Positions 1 through 7,454 of a stretch of DNA of 20,202 bases are shown here, piece by piece. The first letter of the stretch is position 1; each line of letters opens with the position of its first letter. A program made the translations under genes and the position numbers. The notes beneath the pieces were generated by a model. It saw nothing but the letters and a program-made list of their open reading frames with translations. It searched no databases and was not told the DNA's origin. Origin of the DNA: a bacterium (GTDB taxonomy: Bacteria; Armatimonadota; HRBIN16); contig JANWXG010000017.1 of NCBI GenBank assembly GCA_025057335.1, positions 1-20,202 on the forward strand. Direction: 5' to 3'.

Positions 1-114
1 GAGCCGTGCGTCGGCTGTACAGCCGAGCGGTGCTTGCACGACAGAGAGTGTATGAAAAGGATCAGCGTGGAGGAAGTGGTGAATGCAGCGATGCGATATG
101 TTGCTGCAGAATGA
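1..114 (+). CDS. Family-9 glycosyltransferase, C-terminal fragment (5' end outside window)
   Basis: The first 37 codons are open from the window edge to TGA at 112-114. The residues form a cysteine pattern, C-x2-C-x4-C-x5-C, followed by an amphipathic end. The next gene ends with nearly the same pattern (C-x2-C-x4-C-x6-C), so this is read as the tail of a second, tandem family-9 (heptosyltransferase-like) glycosyltransferase. Such enzymes add sugars to LPS or other surface glycans at the cytoplasmic face of the inner membrane. Seen: the open frame and the shared cysteine spacing. Inferred: the family. Nothing can be said about the catalytic domain, which lies outside the window. Confidence 0.6.
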   Translation, partial: EPCVGCTAERCLHDRECMKRISVEEVVNAAMRYVAAE

Positions 115-129
115 TGTGACTCCAGCCAG

Positions 130-1182
130 ATGAGCCGCGAGAGGAAGATGAAGCGCATCCTCGTCGTTCGTCAGGAGAACAAGCTAGGCGATGTACTGCT
201 CACTACCCCCGCCTTCGAGCATCTGAAACGGAGCCTTCCTGGGTGTCATATCACCGCCATGATACAGCGCGACCAGCAGCCTGTGCTGCGATATAACCCC
301 TACGTCGACGCGATGTGGCACACAGAGCATATACCCCCCGCGAGCCAACTTCTCGTGCTGGCGCGGCAGATACGCTCTGGTCGCTTCGACGCCGTGTTCC
401 TAATGAAGTACAACTCGGCGATGCATACCATCGCCAGCTGGCTGGCGCGTGTGCCCATCCGAGCAGGCAACGCGCACAAATACTACGCCCGAATGCTCAC
501 GCACAACCTGCGTGACGACCCCTCGCAAGCAACCACGCACGCCGTGGAGTACGGCACACGCAAGGTGCAACTGGTGACAGCGACATGGTACGACGACTTG
601 CGCATCCGCCTTTTCCTTTCCCCGACAGCTCGCGAGTCGGCGCAGCAGATACTGACTGAGAGCGGCGTACGAAACGGTCAATACTTCTGCCTCCACCCAG
701 GTACGGGCGGCAGCTCGCACCGATGGTATCCCGAAAGGTATGCCGAGGTCGCCGATGTCGTCACTCGAGAGACAGGCTTGCGAGCGGTTGTGACGGGCAC
801 ACGCGGAGAGCAGGAGCTGGCGCAAGTTATCTGCTCACGGTTGGGGGAGCGAGCTGTTGACCTCGCGGGTAAGACGAACCTGTACGAGACGGCGGCCATC
901 GTGGAGGGAGCTCGGTTCGTACTGAGCGGGGACACAGGGATTGTGCATGTGGCGGCGGCAATGGCAACCCCCTGCGTGGTCGTCCACACCGTTTCCGAGT
1001 ACGAGCACCTCATCAAGCTCTTTCATCCCTACAAGACGCCATACCGAACGGTTCATCCGGAGGCGTTCTGCCCAGGTTGCACTCCCCAGCGCTGTCACAA
1101 ACAGGGTGAAGTATGTCTCCGCTCTATCGAAGCGCAGCGGGTGGTGGAAGCGACGTACGACCTACTCCGCGCGACTGGATAA
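130..1182 (+). CDS. Glycosyltransferase family 9 (ADP-heptose:LPS heptosyltransferase-like)
   Basis: This 350-residue protein has the family-9 layout. An N-terminal Rossmann domain opens with 'LGDVLLTTP' (residues 19-27). A C-terminal nucleotide-sugar domain carries 'HPGTGG' (189-194) and 'LSGDTGIVHVAAA' (from residue 265), the usual heptosyltransferase motifs. A four-cysteine cluster sits near the end (C314, C317, C322, C329). It probably transfers a heptose or similar ADP/NDP-sugar to a surface glycan; the acceptor cannot be told. It follows another family member by 15 bp. The ATG at 130 has no clear ribosome site. The ATG at 148 gives the more typical N-terminus 'MKRILVV' and has AGAGGA just upstream, so the true start may be 148. 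Its last 21 bases overlap the convergent rfaE2 gene. Confidence 0.9.
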   Translation: MSRERKMKRILVVRQENKLGDVLLTTPAFEHLKRSLPGCHITAMIQRDQQPVLRYNPYVDAMWHTEHIPPASQLLVLARQIRSGRFDAVFLMKYNSAMHTIASWLARVPIRAGNAHKYYARMLTHNLRDDPSQATTHAVEYGTRKVQLVTATWYDDLRIRLFLSPTARESAQQILTESGVRNGQYFCLHPGTGGSSHRWYPERYAEVADVVTRETGLRAVVTGTRGEQELAQVICSRLGERAVDLAGKTNLYETAAIVEGARFVLSGDTGIVHVAAAMATPCVVVHTVSEYEHLIKLFHPYKTPYRTVHPEAFCPGCTPQRCHKQGEVCLRSIEAQRVVEATYDLLRATG

Positions 1183-1653
1183 ATCCGCAATCGTCTGCAG
1201 GAGATGCGTCGTAGAGTAGTCTTCGTACAGCGGCACGAAGCACACCCTGCCCCCGTAGGAGCGAACGACCTCCGCCTCGGGCATGGGCTTTTTGCCGTCG
1301 GCGTAGTCCTCACCTTTGCACACCACATCGGGCTGCAGCTCGGCTACCAACCGCGACGGCTCCAGGTCGTCGAAGATGACCACATAGTCTACTGCCCCCA
1401 GCGCCGCCAGCATCTCAGCGCGGTATCCCTGCGGAAACACGGGGCGCCCTGCGCCCTTGAGCTGGCGCACGCTCTGGTCGCTGTTCAGCCCGACAACGAG
1501 AACATCGCCCTGCGCCTTCGCCCATTGCAAGCCCTTCACATGCCCCAGATGCAACAGGTCAAAGCAGCCGTTCGTCCAGACGACCGTCTTGCCCTCTGCG
1601 CGCCACTGCTGGCGCAGAGGCAGCAGCTCCTCCCACTCAACAATCAGCCCCAT
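1162..1653 (-). CDS. rfaE2: D-glycero-beta-D-manno-heptose 1-phosphate adenylyltransferase (stand-alone RfaE2/HldE C-terminal domain)
   Basis: This 163-residue nucleotidyltransferase has 'NGCFDLLHLGH' (residues 28-38), containing the HxGH ATP-binding signature, then 'VGLNSDQSVRQLKG' and 'CKGEDYADGK', typical of RfaE domain II. It makes ADP-D-glycero-manno-heptose from the heptose 1-phosphate and ATP, supplying heptosyltransferases such as the convergent gene. In Escherichia coli this domain is fused to the heptose kinase; here it stands alone, as in many other phyla. The kinase and isomerase are not in the window. The start at 1653 overlaps the end of lspA by 17 bp, and AGAGGGG lies only 1-2 bases upstream of the ATG, so the exact start is slightly uncertain. 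It is the last gene of the operon, and its stop lies within the 3' end of the opposing glycosyltransferase gene. Confidence 0.93.
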   Translation of the reverse strand: MGLIVEWEELLPLRQQWRAEGKTVVWTNGCFDLLHLGHVKGLQWAKAQGDVLVVGLNSDQSVRQLKGAGRPVFPQGYRAEMLAALGAVDYVVIFDDLEPSRLVAELQPDVVCKGEDYADGKKPMPEAEVVRSYGGRVCFVPLYEDYSTTHLLQTIADLSSRAE

Positions 1654-2113
1654 GCCCCTCTGCTTCGCTCCCTACAGAGGTAGAATACCATTGCCTGACA
1701 ATCCACAGGATAGTCGCGCAGGTGACCGCTGTATCCGCCAGGTTGAACACGGGGAACACGCGGAAATCGATGAAGTCCACCACATGTCCCAGTCGCAGGC
1801 GGTCCAGCACGTTGCCCAGCGCGCCGCCCGTGAGCAGGCTGGCGATAGCGGTTGTCCACGCAGAGGGCGAGGGCAGGTGTAGGTAGTATACCAGCACCAC
1901 CCCCACTATCGCCAGCGAGAGCCACAAGAACACCCTGCCAAACTGCGGGAACAGCCCAAACGCGATGCCCGAGTTGAATGACAAGGTAAAATGCAACACC
2001 CCCGGCACAATCGGCACTGACTGTCCGGGGGAGAGCGTCCACTGTATCCACCACTTGCTCGCCTGGTCGAACAGGATAACCAGCAGCGTGCCTGCGAAGA
2101 ACCAGCCTTTCAT
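1637..2113 (-). CDS. lspA: Lipoprotein signal peptidase (signal peptidase II)
   Basis: This 158-residue inner-membrane aspartyl protease removes signal peptides from diacylglyceryl-modified prolipoproteins. Four hydrophobic segments are visible. The two catalytic aspartates lie in 'GNVLDR' (D104) and 'FNLAD' (D127), both in the expected family context, and 'FNSGIAFGLF' (47-56) matches the conserved N-x-G-x-AFG loop. A longer frame exists up to 2149, but the start at 2113 is chosen because its ATG overlaps the ileS TGA in an ATGA junction (2110-2113), which implies translational coupling. The first residues 'MKGWFFAG' are also typical. The ileS-lspA order is common in bacteria. The length is normal for the family. 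Confidence 0.96.
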   Translation of the reverse strand: MKGWFFAGTLLVILFDQASKWWIQWTLSPGQSVPIVPGVLHFTLSFNSGIAFGLFPQFGRVFLWLSLAIVGVVLVYYLHLPSPSAWTTAIASLLTGGALGNVLDRLRLGHVVDFIDFRVFPVFNLADTAVTCATILWIVRQWYSTSVGSEAEGHGADC

Positions 2114-4875
2114 GCGACCGCTCTCAGGGCGTCCGCGCAGCGGGCGCAAACCTCAGGATACGCGGAGTCGGCGCCGATATCGGTGCGAATCTGCCAGCAG
2201 CGAGGGCACTTCTCACCTTCTGCTCGACGCACCTCTACGCTCATCTCCTCCTCATCCCAGCGCTCTACCTGCACAGAGGCGACCATGTACAGCGTCGGCA
2301 GGTCGGCGAAGAAGGGCTGGAGGGCGCTCCACGTCTCGTCGTCCAGTCGGAGACGCAGCGCCGCCTCCTGAGAGCGACGAATCACTTCCGACTGGCGAGC
2401 CTGTTCTAGCGCCTTGTTCACTGCCTCGCGCACTGCCAGCACAGGCTCCCAACGCTCCAGCATCGCCTCGTCGTGCACCGAGAATGGCGCTTCGGGCAGT
2501 TGCGAAAGAAGGATGCTCTCCGCTTTGCCCTCGCCGGGCAGCGCCTGCCACACCTCTTCCGCCGTGTGCGTGATGATGGGCGCTAGCACCTGCGCCAGCG
2601 TCTGCGCGATGAAATAGAGCGCAGTCTGCGCTGAGCGGCGCTCGTGCGAGGCAGGCGGTGAGCAGTATAGCCTGTCCTTCAGCACGTCCAGGTAGAACGC
2701 GCTCATGTCCACGACACAGAAGTTGTGCACCGCCTGATACACGCGGTGGAACTCGTATGACTCGTATGCTGTGAGACAGTCGGCAACCAGTTTGCGCGTG
2801 CGCGCCATCGCCCACTGGTCTAGCGGCAGCATCTGGCTCTCCACCACGCGATGCGCCGTCGGATCGTAGTCATACAGGTTGCCCAGCAGGAAGCGCATCG
2901 TGTTGCGGATGCGGCGGTATGCCTCGGCAGTGCGGTCTAGAATCTCGAACGACAAGCGCACGTCCTCGAAGTAGTCGCTGCTTGCCACCCACAGACGCAA
3001 CACGTCCGCGCCGTATTTGTTGATGACCTCTAGCGGGCTGATGACGTTGCCCCACGATTTGTGCATGGCACGCCCCTCCCCGTCCAGCATCCAGCCGTTC
3101 GTGATGACCGTGCGGTAGGGGGCGTCATCCTTGGTGGCAACGGCAATCATCAGGCTGGAGTTGAACCATCCCCGATGCTGGTCGGAGCCTTCCAGATACA
3201 CATCGGAGGGCCAGCGCAGCTCGGGGCGCGTTTCCAGCACAGCACGGTGCGTGCAGCCGCTGTCGAACCACACATCCAGGATGTCGGTCTCCTTGTCGAA
3301 GGCGATACCGCCACAGTTCTGGCAGCGTGTGCCCTCAGGCAGGAAGTATTCGGCGGGCTTCTCGAACCACACGTCGCTACCGAACTTTTCCACCTCATCA
3401 GCAACTCGCGCGATGAGGGCAGGCTCTAGCAGCACCTCGCCGCACGCTTTGCAGTAGAAGGCGGGGATACCTACGCCCCACGCGCGCTGGCGGCTTAGAC
3501 ACCAGTCGGGGCGCCCCTGCACCATGCTGCGGATGCGGTTGATACTCTGGGGCGGGTACCACTTCACGCGCTCAATCGCCTCCAGACACCGCTGGCGGTG
3601 GCGATTATGGTCGATGTTCATGAACCATTGCACTGTCGCGCGGAACAGCAGGGGCGAGTGGCACCGCCAGCAGTAGGGATACTGGTGTTCGTACGGCTCA
3701 TGAGCGAGCAGTGCGCCCCGCTCGCGCAGCCACTCGATAATCTCCGCGTCCGCGTCGCGCACATACTTGCCCACGAGACGCTCGCCCACCTCGTCGGTGA
3801 ACTTGCCCTGCACGTCCACCGGGCACATCACACGCAAGCCATACTCCTGCCCCGTGCCGAAGTCCTCCTCGCCGTGACCGGGGGCAATATGCACCACGCC
3901 CGTGCCCTCGGTCATGGTGACGTAGCTGGCGAACACAACGGGCGACTCGCGCTCATACAGCGGATGCTGAAACACCAGCCCCGACAGCGCGCTGCCGGGT
4001 AAGGTGCGCACGACGCGGTAGTCCCTCGCTCCCACGCGCGTCATGGTGTTCTCCACTAGCGCCTCCGCCAGCAGATACAGCCCTCCGTCTGCCTCCACGA
4101 CCGCGTAGGGCTGGTCGGGATGCACTGCTACTGCCATGTTGCTGGGGATGGTCCACGGAGTCGTGGTCCAGATGAGGATGTATGCTCCTTTGCCGTCCCC
4201 CGACGCGAAGACGCCGTTGGGGTCGCTCTTTAACGGGAAACGCACCGTAATGGAAGGCGAGGTGTGCGTGTGATATTCGATCTCGGCGTCAGCGAGGGCG
4301 GTCTCGCACACAGGGCACCACAGCACGGGCTTCAGCCCCCGATAGATGTAGCCGCGCTCCACCAGCTCGCCAAACACACGCACCAGCGTCGCCTCGAACG
4401 AGTACGACATGGTGAGGTAGGGCTTGTCCCAGTCGCCGATGCACCCCAGCCGCATGAACTGTTCCCGCTGGCGCCCTACGAAGTGCTCTGCATACTCCCG
4501 GCACCGTCGGCGCAGGGTTACCTTGTCGGGCTTCTCGCCCCTGCGACGAAACTCTTTGGTCACCTCGTTCTCGATAGGCATACCGTGATTGTCCCAGCCG
4601 GGCACGAAAGGCGCACGGTAGCCCTGTAACATGCGAAACTTGACGATGATATCTTTAAGGGTCTTGTTCAGCGCGTGCCCCATGTGGATGTCGCCGTTCG
4701 AGTAGGGCGGCCCATCGTGTAGGATGAATAGCCCGCGTGGCGCTGGCTTCTCCAGCGCCTTGCGGTAAATGTCGCGCTCACGCCAGAACTGCTGAAACAG
4801 CGGCTCCCGCTTCACTAGGTCCGCCTTCATCGGAAAGGAGGTCTTCGGTAGGTTCAGCGTGTGGTCGTACTCCAT
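2110..4875 (-). CDS. ileS: Isoleucyl-tRNA synthetase
   Basis: This 921-residue class I aminoacyl-tRNA synthetase charges tRNA-Ile in the cytoplasm. The start 'MEYDHTLNLP' and 'FPMKADL' match the family N-terminus. The HIGH motif is 'HMGH' (64-67) within 'DGPPYSNGDIHMGHALN'. The editing domain carries 'TTTPWTIPSN' and 'GTGVVHIAPGHGEEDFG'. The KMSKS loop, near residue 605, reads 'AMHKS' in 'GEGRAMHKSWGN', a departure from the consensus. The C-terminal zinc knuckle is present (CPRC and CARC in the last 35 residues). The length fits the 900-950 residue bacterial type. The start has GAGGTGA a few bases upstream and lies 8 bp after the rfbD stop, so the genes are probably co-transcribed. Confidence 0.98.
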   Translation of the reverse strand: MEYDHTLNLPKTSFPMKADLVKREPLFQQFWRERDIYRKALEKPAPRGLFILHDGPPYSNGDIHMGHALNKTLKDIIVKFRMLQGYRAPFVPGWDNHGMPIENEVTKEFRRRGEKPDKVTLRRRCREYAEHFVGRQREQFMRLGCIGDWDKPYLTMSYSFEATLVRVFGELVERGYIYRGLKPVLWCPVCETALADAEIEYHTHTSPSITVRFPLKSDPNGVFASGDGKGAYILIWTTTPWTIPSNMAVAVHPDQPYAVVEADGGLYLLAEALVENTMTRVGARDYRVVRTLPGSALSGLVFQHPLYERESPVVFASYVTMTEGTGVVHIAPGHGEEDFGTGQEYGLRVMCPVDVQGKFTDEVGERLVGKYVRDADAEIIEWLRERGALLAHEPYEHQYPYCWRCHSPLLFRATVQWFMNIDHNRHRQRCLEAIERVKWYPPQSINRIRSMVQGRPDWCLSRQRAWGVGIPAFYCKACGEVLLEPALIARVADEVEKFGSDVWFEKPAEYFLPEGTRCQNCGGIAFDKETDILDVWFDSGCTHRAVLETRPELRWPSDVYLEGSDQHRGWFNSSLMIAVATKDDAPYRTVITNGWMLDGEGRAMHKSWGNVISPLEVINKYGADVLRLWVASSDYFEDVRLSFEILDRTAEAYRRIRNTMRFLLGNLYDYDPTAHRVVESQMLPLDQWAMARTRKLVADCLTAYESYEFHRVYQAVHNFCVVDMSAFYLDVLKDRLYCSPPASHERRSAQTALYFIAQTLAQVLAPIITHTAEEVWQALPGEGKAESILLSQLPEAPFSVHDEAMLERWEPVLAVREAVNKALEQARQSEVIRRSQEAALRLRLDDETWSALQPFFADLPTLYMVASVQVERWDEEEMSVEVRRAEGEKCPRCWQIRTDIGADSAYPEVCARCADALRAVA

Positions 4876-4883
4876 CTCTCACC

Positions 4884-5765
4884 TCATGCTTCCAGTCGGT
4901 ACATGTAGTCGCGCAATGCTGCCCGCCAGTGTCGTAAGGGGGTGAGCCCCGCCCACCTCCATCTCTCCATCTTTAGCACCGAACAGGCTGGGCGCCGCGT
5001 AGGGGAGGGCCACTCGTGGCTGTGGATGGGCGTCACCGACACCTCCGCCGACAGCCAGCCGCGCTCCCTCGCCAGGCGCACCACCTCGCAGGCGAGCTCG
5101 TACCACGTAGCGGTGCCTCCGTTTACCACGTGGTAGGTTCCGTAGGCAACCTCTCGCTGCACCATCTCCAGCAGCGCGCCCGCCAGGTCCCAGGTAAAAG
5201 TGGGCGACCCCCTCTGGTCGTTCACCACACGCAAGGGCTTGCCCTCACGCGCCGCCCGCAGGATGGTGCGAGGAAAGCATCTGCCGCCCACTCCATACAA
5301 CCACGCCGTGCGCACCGTCCAGTGGCGCGGGCAGACCTCCCGTATCCACGCCTCGCCCGCCAGCTTGCTCGCGCCGTATACGTTCAGGGGATGTGGGGCG
5401 TCCCACTCCGTGTAGCCGTCGCCTTTGTCGCCGTCGAACACGTAGTCCGTGCTGACATACAGCAGGCGCGCTCCCACCTCGGTGCAAGCGGAAGCCACGT
5501 TCGCTGTCCCGAAGGCGTTGATGCGATACGCCTCCTCCGGGTTGCGCTCACAGCCGTCCACATCGGTATATGCGGCGCAGAGCACCACCACATCTGGAGC
5601 AGTCTCGCTGACCACGCGGCGTGTCGCCTCACCATCGGTGATGTCCAGGCGTACGTCGCCCCCCTGCCGCGAGGCGGTCACTAGGGTAAAATGCGGGGCG
5701 AAACGCGCACACACGTCATGCCCCAGCATGCCGCTCGCGCCAATGACCAAAACCCTGCCCTTCAC
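4884..5765 (-). CDS. rfbD: dTDP-4-dehydrorhamnose reductase (RmlD/RfbD)
   Basis: This 293-residue extended short-chain dehydrogenase catalyses the last step of dTDP-L-rhamnose synthesis, the NAD(P)H-dependent reduction of dTDP-4-dehydrorhamnose. The nucleotide-binding loop 'GASGMLG' is at the N-terminus, followed by 'AAYTDVDGCE', 'STDYVFDG' and the catalytic 'YGASK' (YxxxK). All are characteristic of RmlD. The frame is open to 5906, but the GTG at 5763-5765 is chosen because the protein then starts just before the Rossmann strand and because a TATAAT box at 5793-5798 lies inside the longer frame. No other rml genes are in the window. As the first gene of the operon it adds a cell-surface sugar function to ileS, lspA and rfaE2. 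Confidence 0.9.
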   Translation of the reverse strand: MKGRVLVIGASGMLGHDVCARFAPHFTLVTASRQGGDVRLDITDGEATRRVVSETAPDVVVLCAAYTDVDGCERNPEEAYRINAFGTANVASACTEVGARLLYVSTDYVFDGDKGDGYTEWDAPHPLNVYGASKLAGEAWIREVCPRHWTVRTAWLYGVGGRCFPRTILRAAREGKPLRVVNDQRGSPTFTWDLAGALLEMVQREVAYGTYHVVNGGTATWYELACEVVRLARERGWLSAEVSVTPIHSHEWPSPTRRPACSVLKMERWRWAGLTPLRHWRAALRDYMYRLEA

Positions 5766-5792
5766 CGTCTCGTTAGCGCCCCTCTGCACAAG

Positions 5793-5801
5793 ATTATACC
5801 A
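5793..5801 (-). promoter_or_regulatory. Extended -10 promoter of the rfbD-ileS-lspA-rfaE2 operon
   Basis: On the minus strand the sequence reads TGGTATAAT: a perfect TATAAT (5793-5798) with the upstream TGn extension. No good -35 box is found 16-18 bp upstream, which is usual for extended -10 promoters. Transcription would begin near 5786, about 20 bases before the GTG start. An 11-bp perfect palindrome CTGGTAACCAG lies upstream at 5839-5849 and could be an operator, although nothing else supports that. Confidence 0.65.
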
Positions 5802-5902
5802 GAAAGCGCCCTCCGCTGTGCTCTTGCACTCGCGTTGGCTGGTAACCAGAGCGAACACATGAAGGTTAAACAAACGAGACGTGCATGCATCCCATTGCGG
5901 AT

Positions 5903-7294
5903 TCACGATGCAAGCCCGTATTCAGCAGGGACGTACAGCGTCTGGTAGTTCTGGTCTACCCGCATGCGCAGAGCATCGGCTTCCTCGGGCAGGTGGTCAA
6001 GAGCATCCTCTATCATGCTCAGCCAGCGCTCCTCACGCGGCTCCAAGGTGAGGTTCTGCTCGCGCACCGCAAGGCGAATCTGCTCCGTTGCGTAGCGCGC
6101 CATGGCTAGCGTACGAGCATAATGGTCTTCTCCTGCCTCCACAATGCGCTTGCCCGCTGCATGCACCACGCGCAGGTCGAGCATCAACGCCTGTGGGTCG
6201 CGATGACGGTCGGATTCCACGAACAGGTCGCGCAAGACCTCTGCTTGTCCCTGTCGGAGGGCGGTGTTCATCAGTCGGCAGTCATAGGCGAGGATTTCAG
6301 TGAACACCTCGGGGGCGTAACCGCCCAGCAGGCGTACATCTTGCACCGACTCGTTGCTCCACAGGTCGCACGCGGCTGCAGCGATATTGCCCAGAGGGGA
6401 GGAGTGCGCACAGGCGCTAGACTTTCCTTCCATACTAATAGGCACACCTGTGATAGACTTTATCACAGGGTTCTCGTAACCACAGTCTTTAAGCGGACCC
6501 GTTGCGCCCATCTCCACTGCTACCAGCGAGCGCGGTGCGGTCATCAGCCGAACGACCGCCGCCAGCACCTTGGGCAGCAACCCCTGATGCGCCAGCTGCA
6601 TCGCCGTGTTGCCAAACCCACAGGCAGTATCGCCGCCAGGCACCACTTTGTAACGATGTGCTATTTCTACGATGGCTGTCCAGAGCGATTCCATGTCGCG
6701 CGGCGCCAGCACGCCTAGCGCAAAGAGGATACCTTCCATGTCGCCCTGCACTAGTGCATGGTCGTGAACCTCCTTGCCACCGGTGCTCTCTATAGAGAGG
6801 ATATCCGCCCCCGCCTCTGCACAGCGTTCGAAGGCACGCAGCATGAGGTCAAGCAGTCTGCTTGTGCGCATACGGGGTGGACGCTCTTGCTCGCGGATGT
6901 CCGCGACAGTCACGCGCAGAGCAGAGCGCAACCCGTAGCGCTGCCCAAACTCCTCCATGACCGCCTTAATGTCCGCCGTCACCAGCGCACCCCAGTCGGG
7001 CTGTAGGGTGAGCTCGTACAGGTGTTCCAGTTCCAACACCACAGCGGAAAGCTCTTGCTGCACCGCGCGAGTGAGAATGCGCTCCACCATCTCCCGAAAC
7101 CGCTCGCGCACGTCGGGCAGGGTTTCCTCACGTATCGCCATCGGTGGCAACGTGAAGTTGACCTCAGGAATGACCTCCCCTGCACCAAGGAGCACGCCAC
7201 TGCCACAGGCGAGAGGCTTTGCTGCAGAACCAAAAATCATCTGCTCGGGCGACTGGTACGCCATTTGGGCGACGGGCTTACGAGTGCGCAGCAT
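5903..7294 (-). CDS. mtaB: Methanol:corrinoid methyltransferase, MtaB-like (solitary)
   Basis: This 463-residue protein matches methanol-cobalamin methyltransferase subunit B along its length. The family's zinc ligands, known from Methanosarcina barkeri MtaB (Glu164, Cys220, Cys269), correspond to E169 ('SIESTGGKEV'), C225 ('GGDTACGFGNTAM') and C271 ('KDCGYEN'). 'GVPISMEGKSSACAHS' and 'CDLWSNESV' are further family blocks. The expected reaction is methyl transfer from methanol, or a related methylated alcohol or ether, to a Co(I) corrinoid protein. The start at 7294 has a strong GAGGAGG six bases upstream; the longer frame to 7387 would lack this. No mtaC corrinoid protein or mtaA is in the window, so the methyl acceptor and substrate are unknown. 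It is divergent from kbl. Confidence 0.88.
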   Translation of the reverse strand: MLRTRKPVAQMAYQSPEQMIFGSAAKPLACGSGVLLGAGEVIPEVNFTLPPMAIREETLPDVRERFREMVERILTRAVQQELSAVVLELEHLYELTLQPDWGALVTADIKAVMEEFGQRYGLRSALRVTVADIREQERPPRMRTSRLLDLMLRAFERCAEAGADILSIESTGGKEVHDHALVQGDMEGILFALGVLAPRDMESLWTAIVEIAHRYKVVPGGDTACGFGNTAMQLAHQGLLPKVLAAVVRLMTAPRSLVAVEMGATGPLKDCGYENPVIKSITGVPISMEGKSSACAHSSPLGNIAAAACDLWSNESVQDVRLLGGYAPEVFTEILAYDCRLMNTALRQGQAEVLRDLFVESDRHRDPQALMLDLRVVHAAGKRIVEAGEDHYARTLAMARYATEQIRLAVREQNLTLEPREERWLSMIEDALDHLPEEADALRMRVDQNYQTLYVPAEYGLAS

Positions 7295-7321
7295 CACATA
7301 CCTCCTCATCAAGCGCAGTTG

Positions 7322-7340
7322 AGGGTAGGTTCCATACCCT
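7322..7340. promoter_or_regulatory. Inverted repeat in the mtaB-kbl divergent region (possible operator)
   Basis: AGGGTA (7322-7327) and TACCCT (7335-7340) form a perfect 6-bp inverted repeat with a 7-base gap, 28 bases upstream of the mtaB start. A third TACCCT lies at 7403-7408 inside the spacer of the kbl promoter. This spacing would suit a regulator acting on both genes, or a hairpin in the mtaB leader. It is a pattern only, with no known binding protein assigned. Confidence 0.3.
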
Positions 7341-7389
7341 ATCCGCCGAATCCTGTTGACACGGATTGGGCAGACCCGTTCACTCACTG

Positions 7390-7418
7390 TTGACTTTCGC
7401 CCTACCCTGCGCTACAGT
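7390..7418 (+). promoter_or_regulatory. Sigma-70-type promoter of kbl
   Basis: TTGACT (-35, 7390-7395) and TACAGT (-10, 7413-7418) are separated by exactly 17 bases. The predicted start of transcription is near 7425, about 30 bases before the kbl ATG. A second TTGACA at 7356-7361 has no matching -10 box. Confidence 0.7.
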
Positions 7419-7454
7419 ATGCATGCAAGGCTGGAAGGAGGAGGCGAAGCGAGT

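Noticed and set aside
5766..5906. N-terminal extension of RfbD
   Set aside because: It would contain the TATAAT promoter and would push the Rossmann motif 56 residues from the N-terminus, unlike the family.
7295..7330. Cobalamin riboswitch upstream of the corrinoid-dependent mtaB
   Set aside because: The leader is too short and no B12-box-like sequence is seen.
7295..7387. N-terminal extension of MtaB
   Set aside because: The strong GAGGAGG site fits the ATG at 7294, and the shorter protein has the normal family length.
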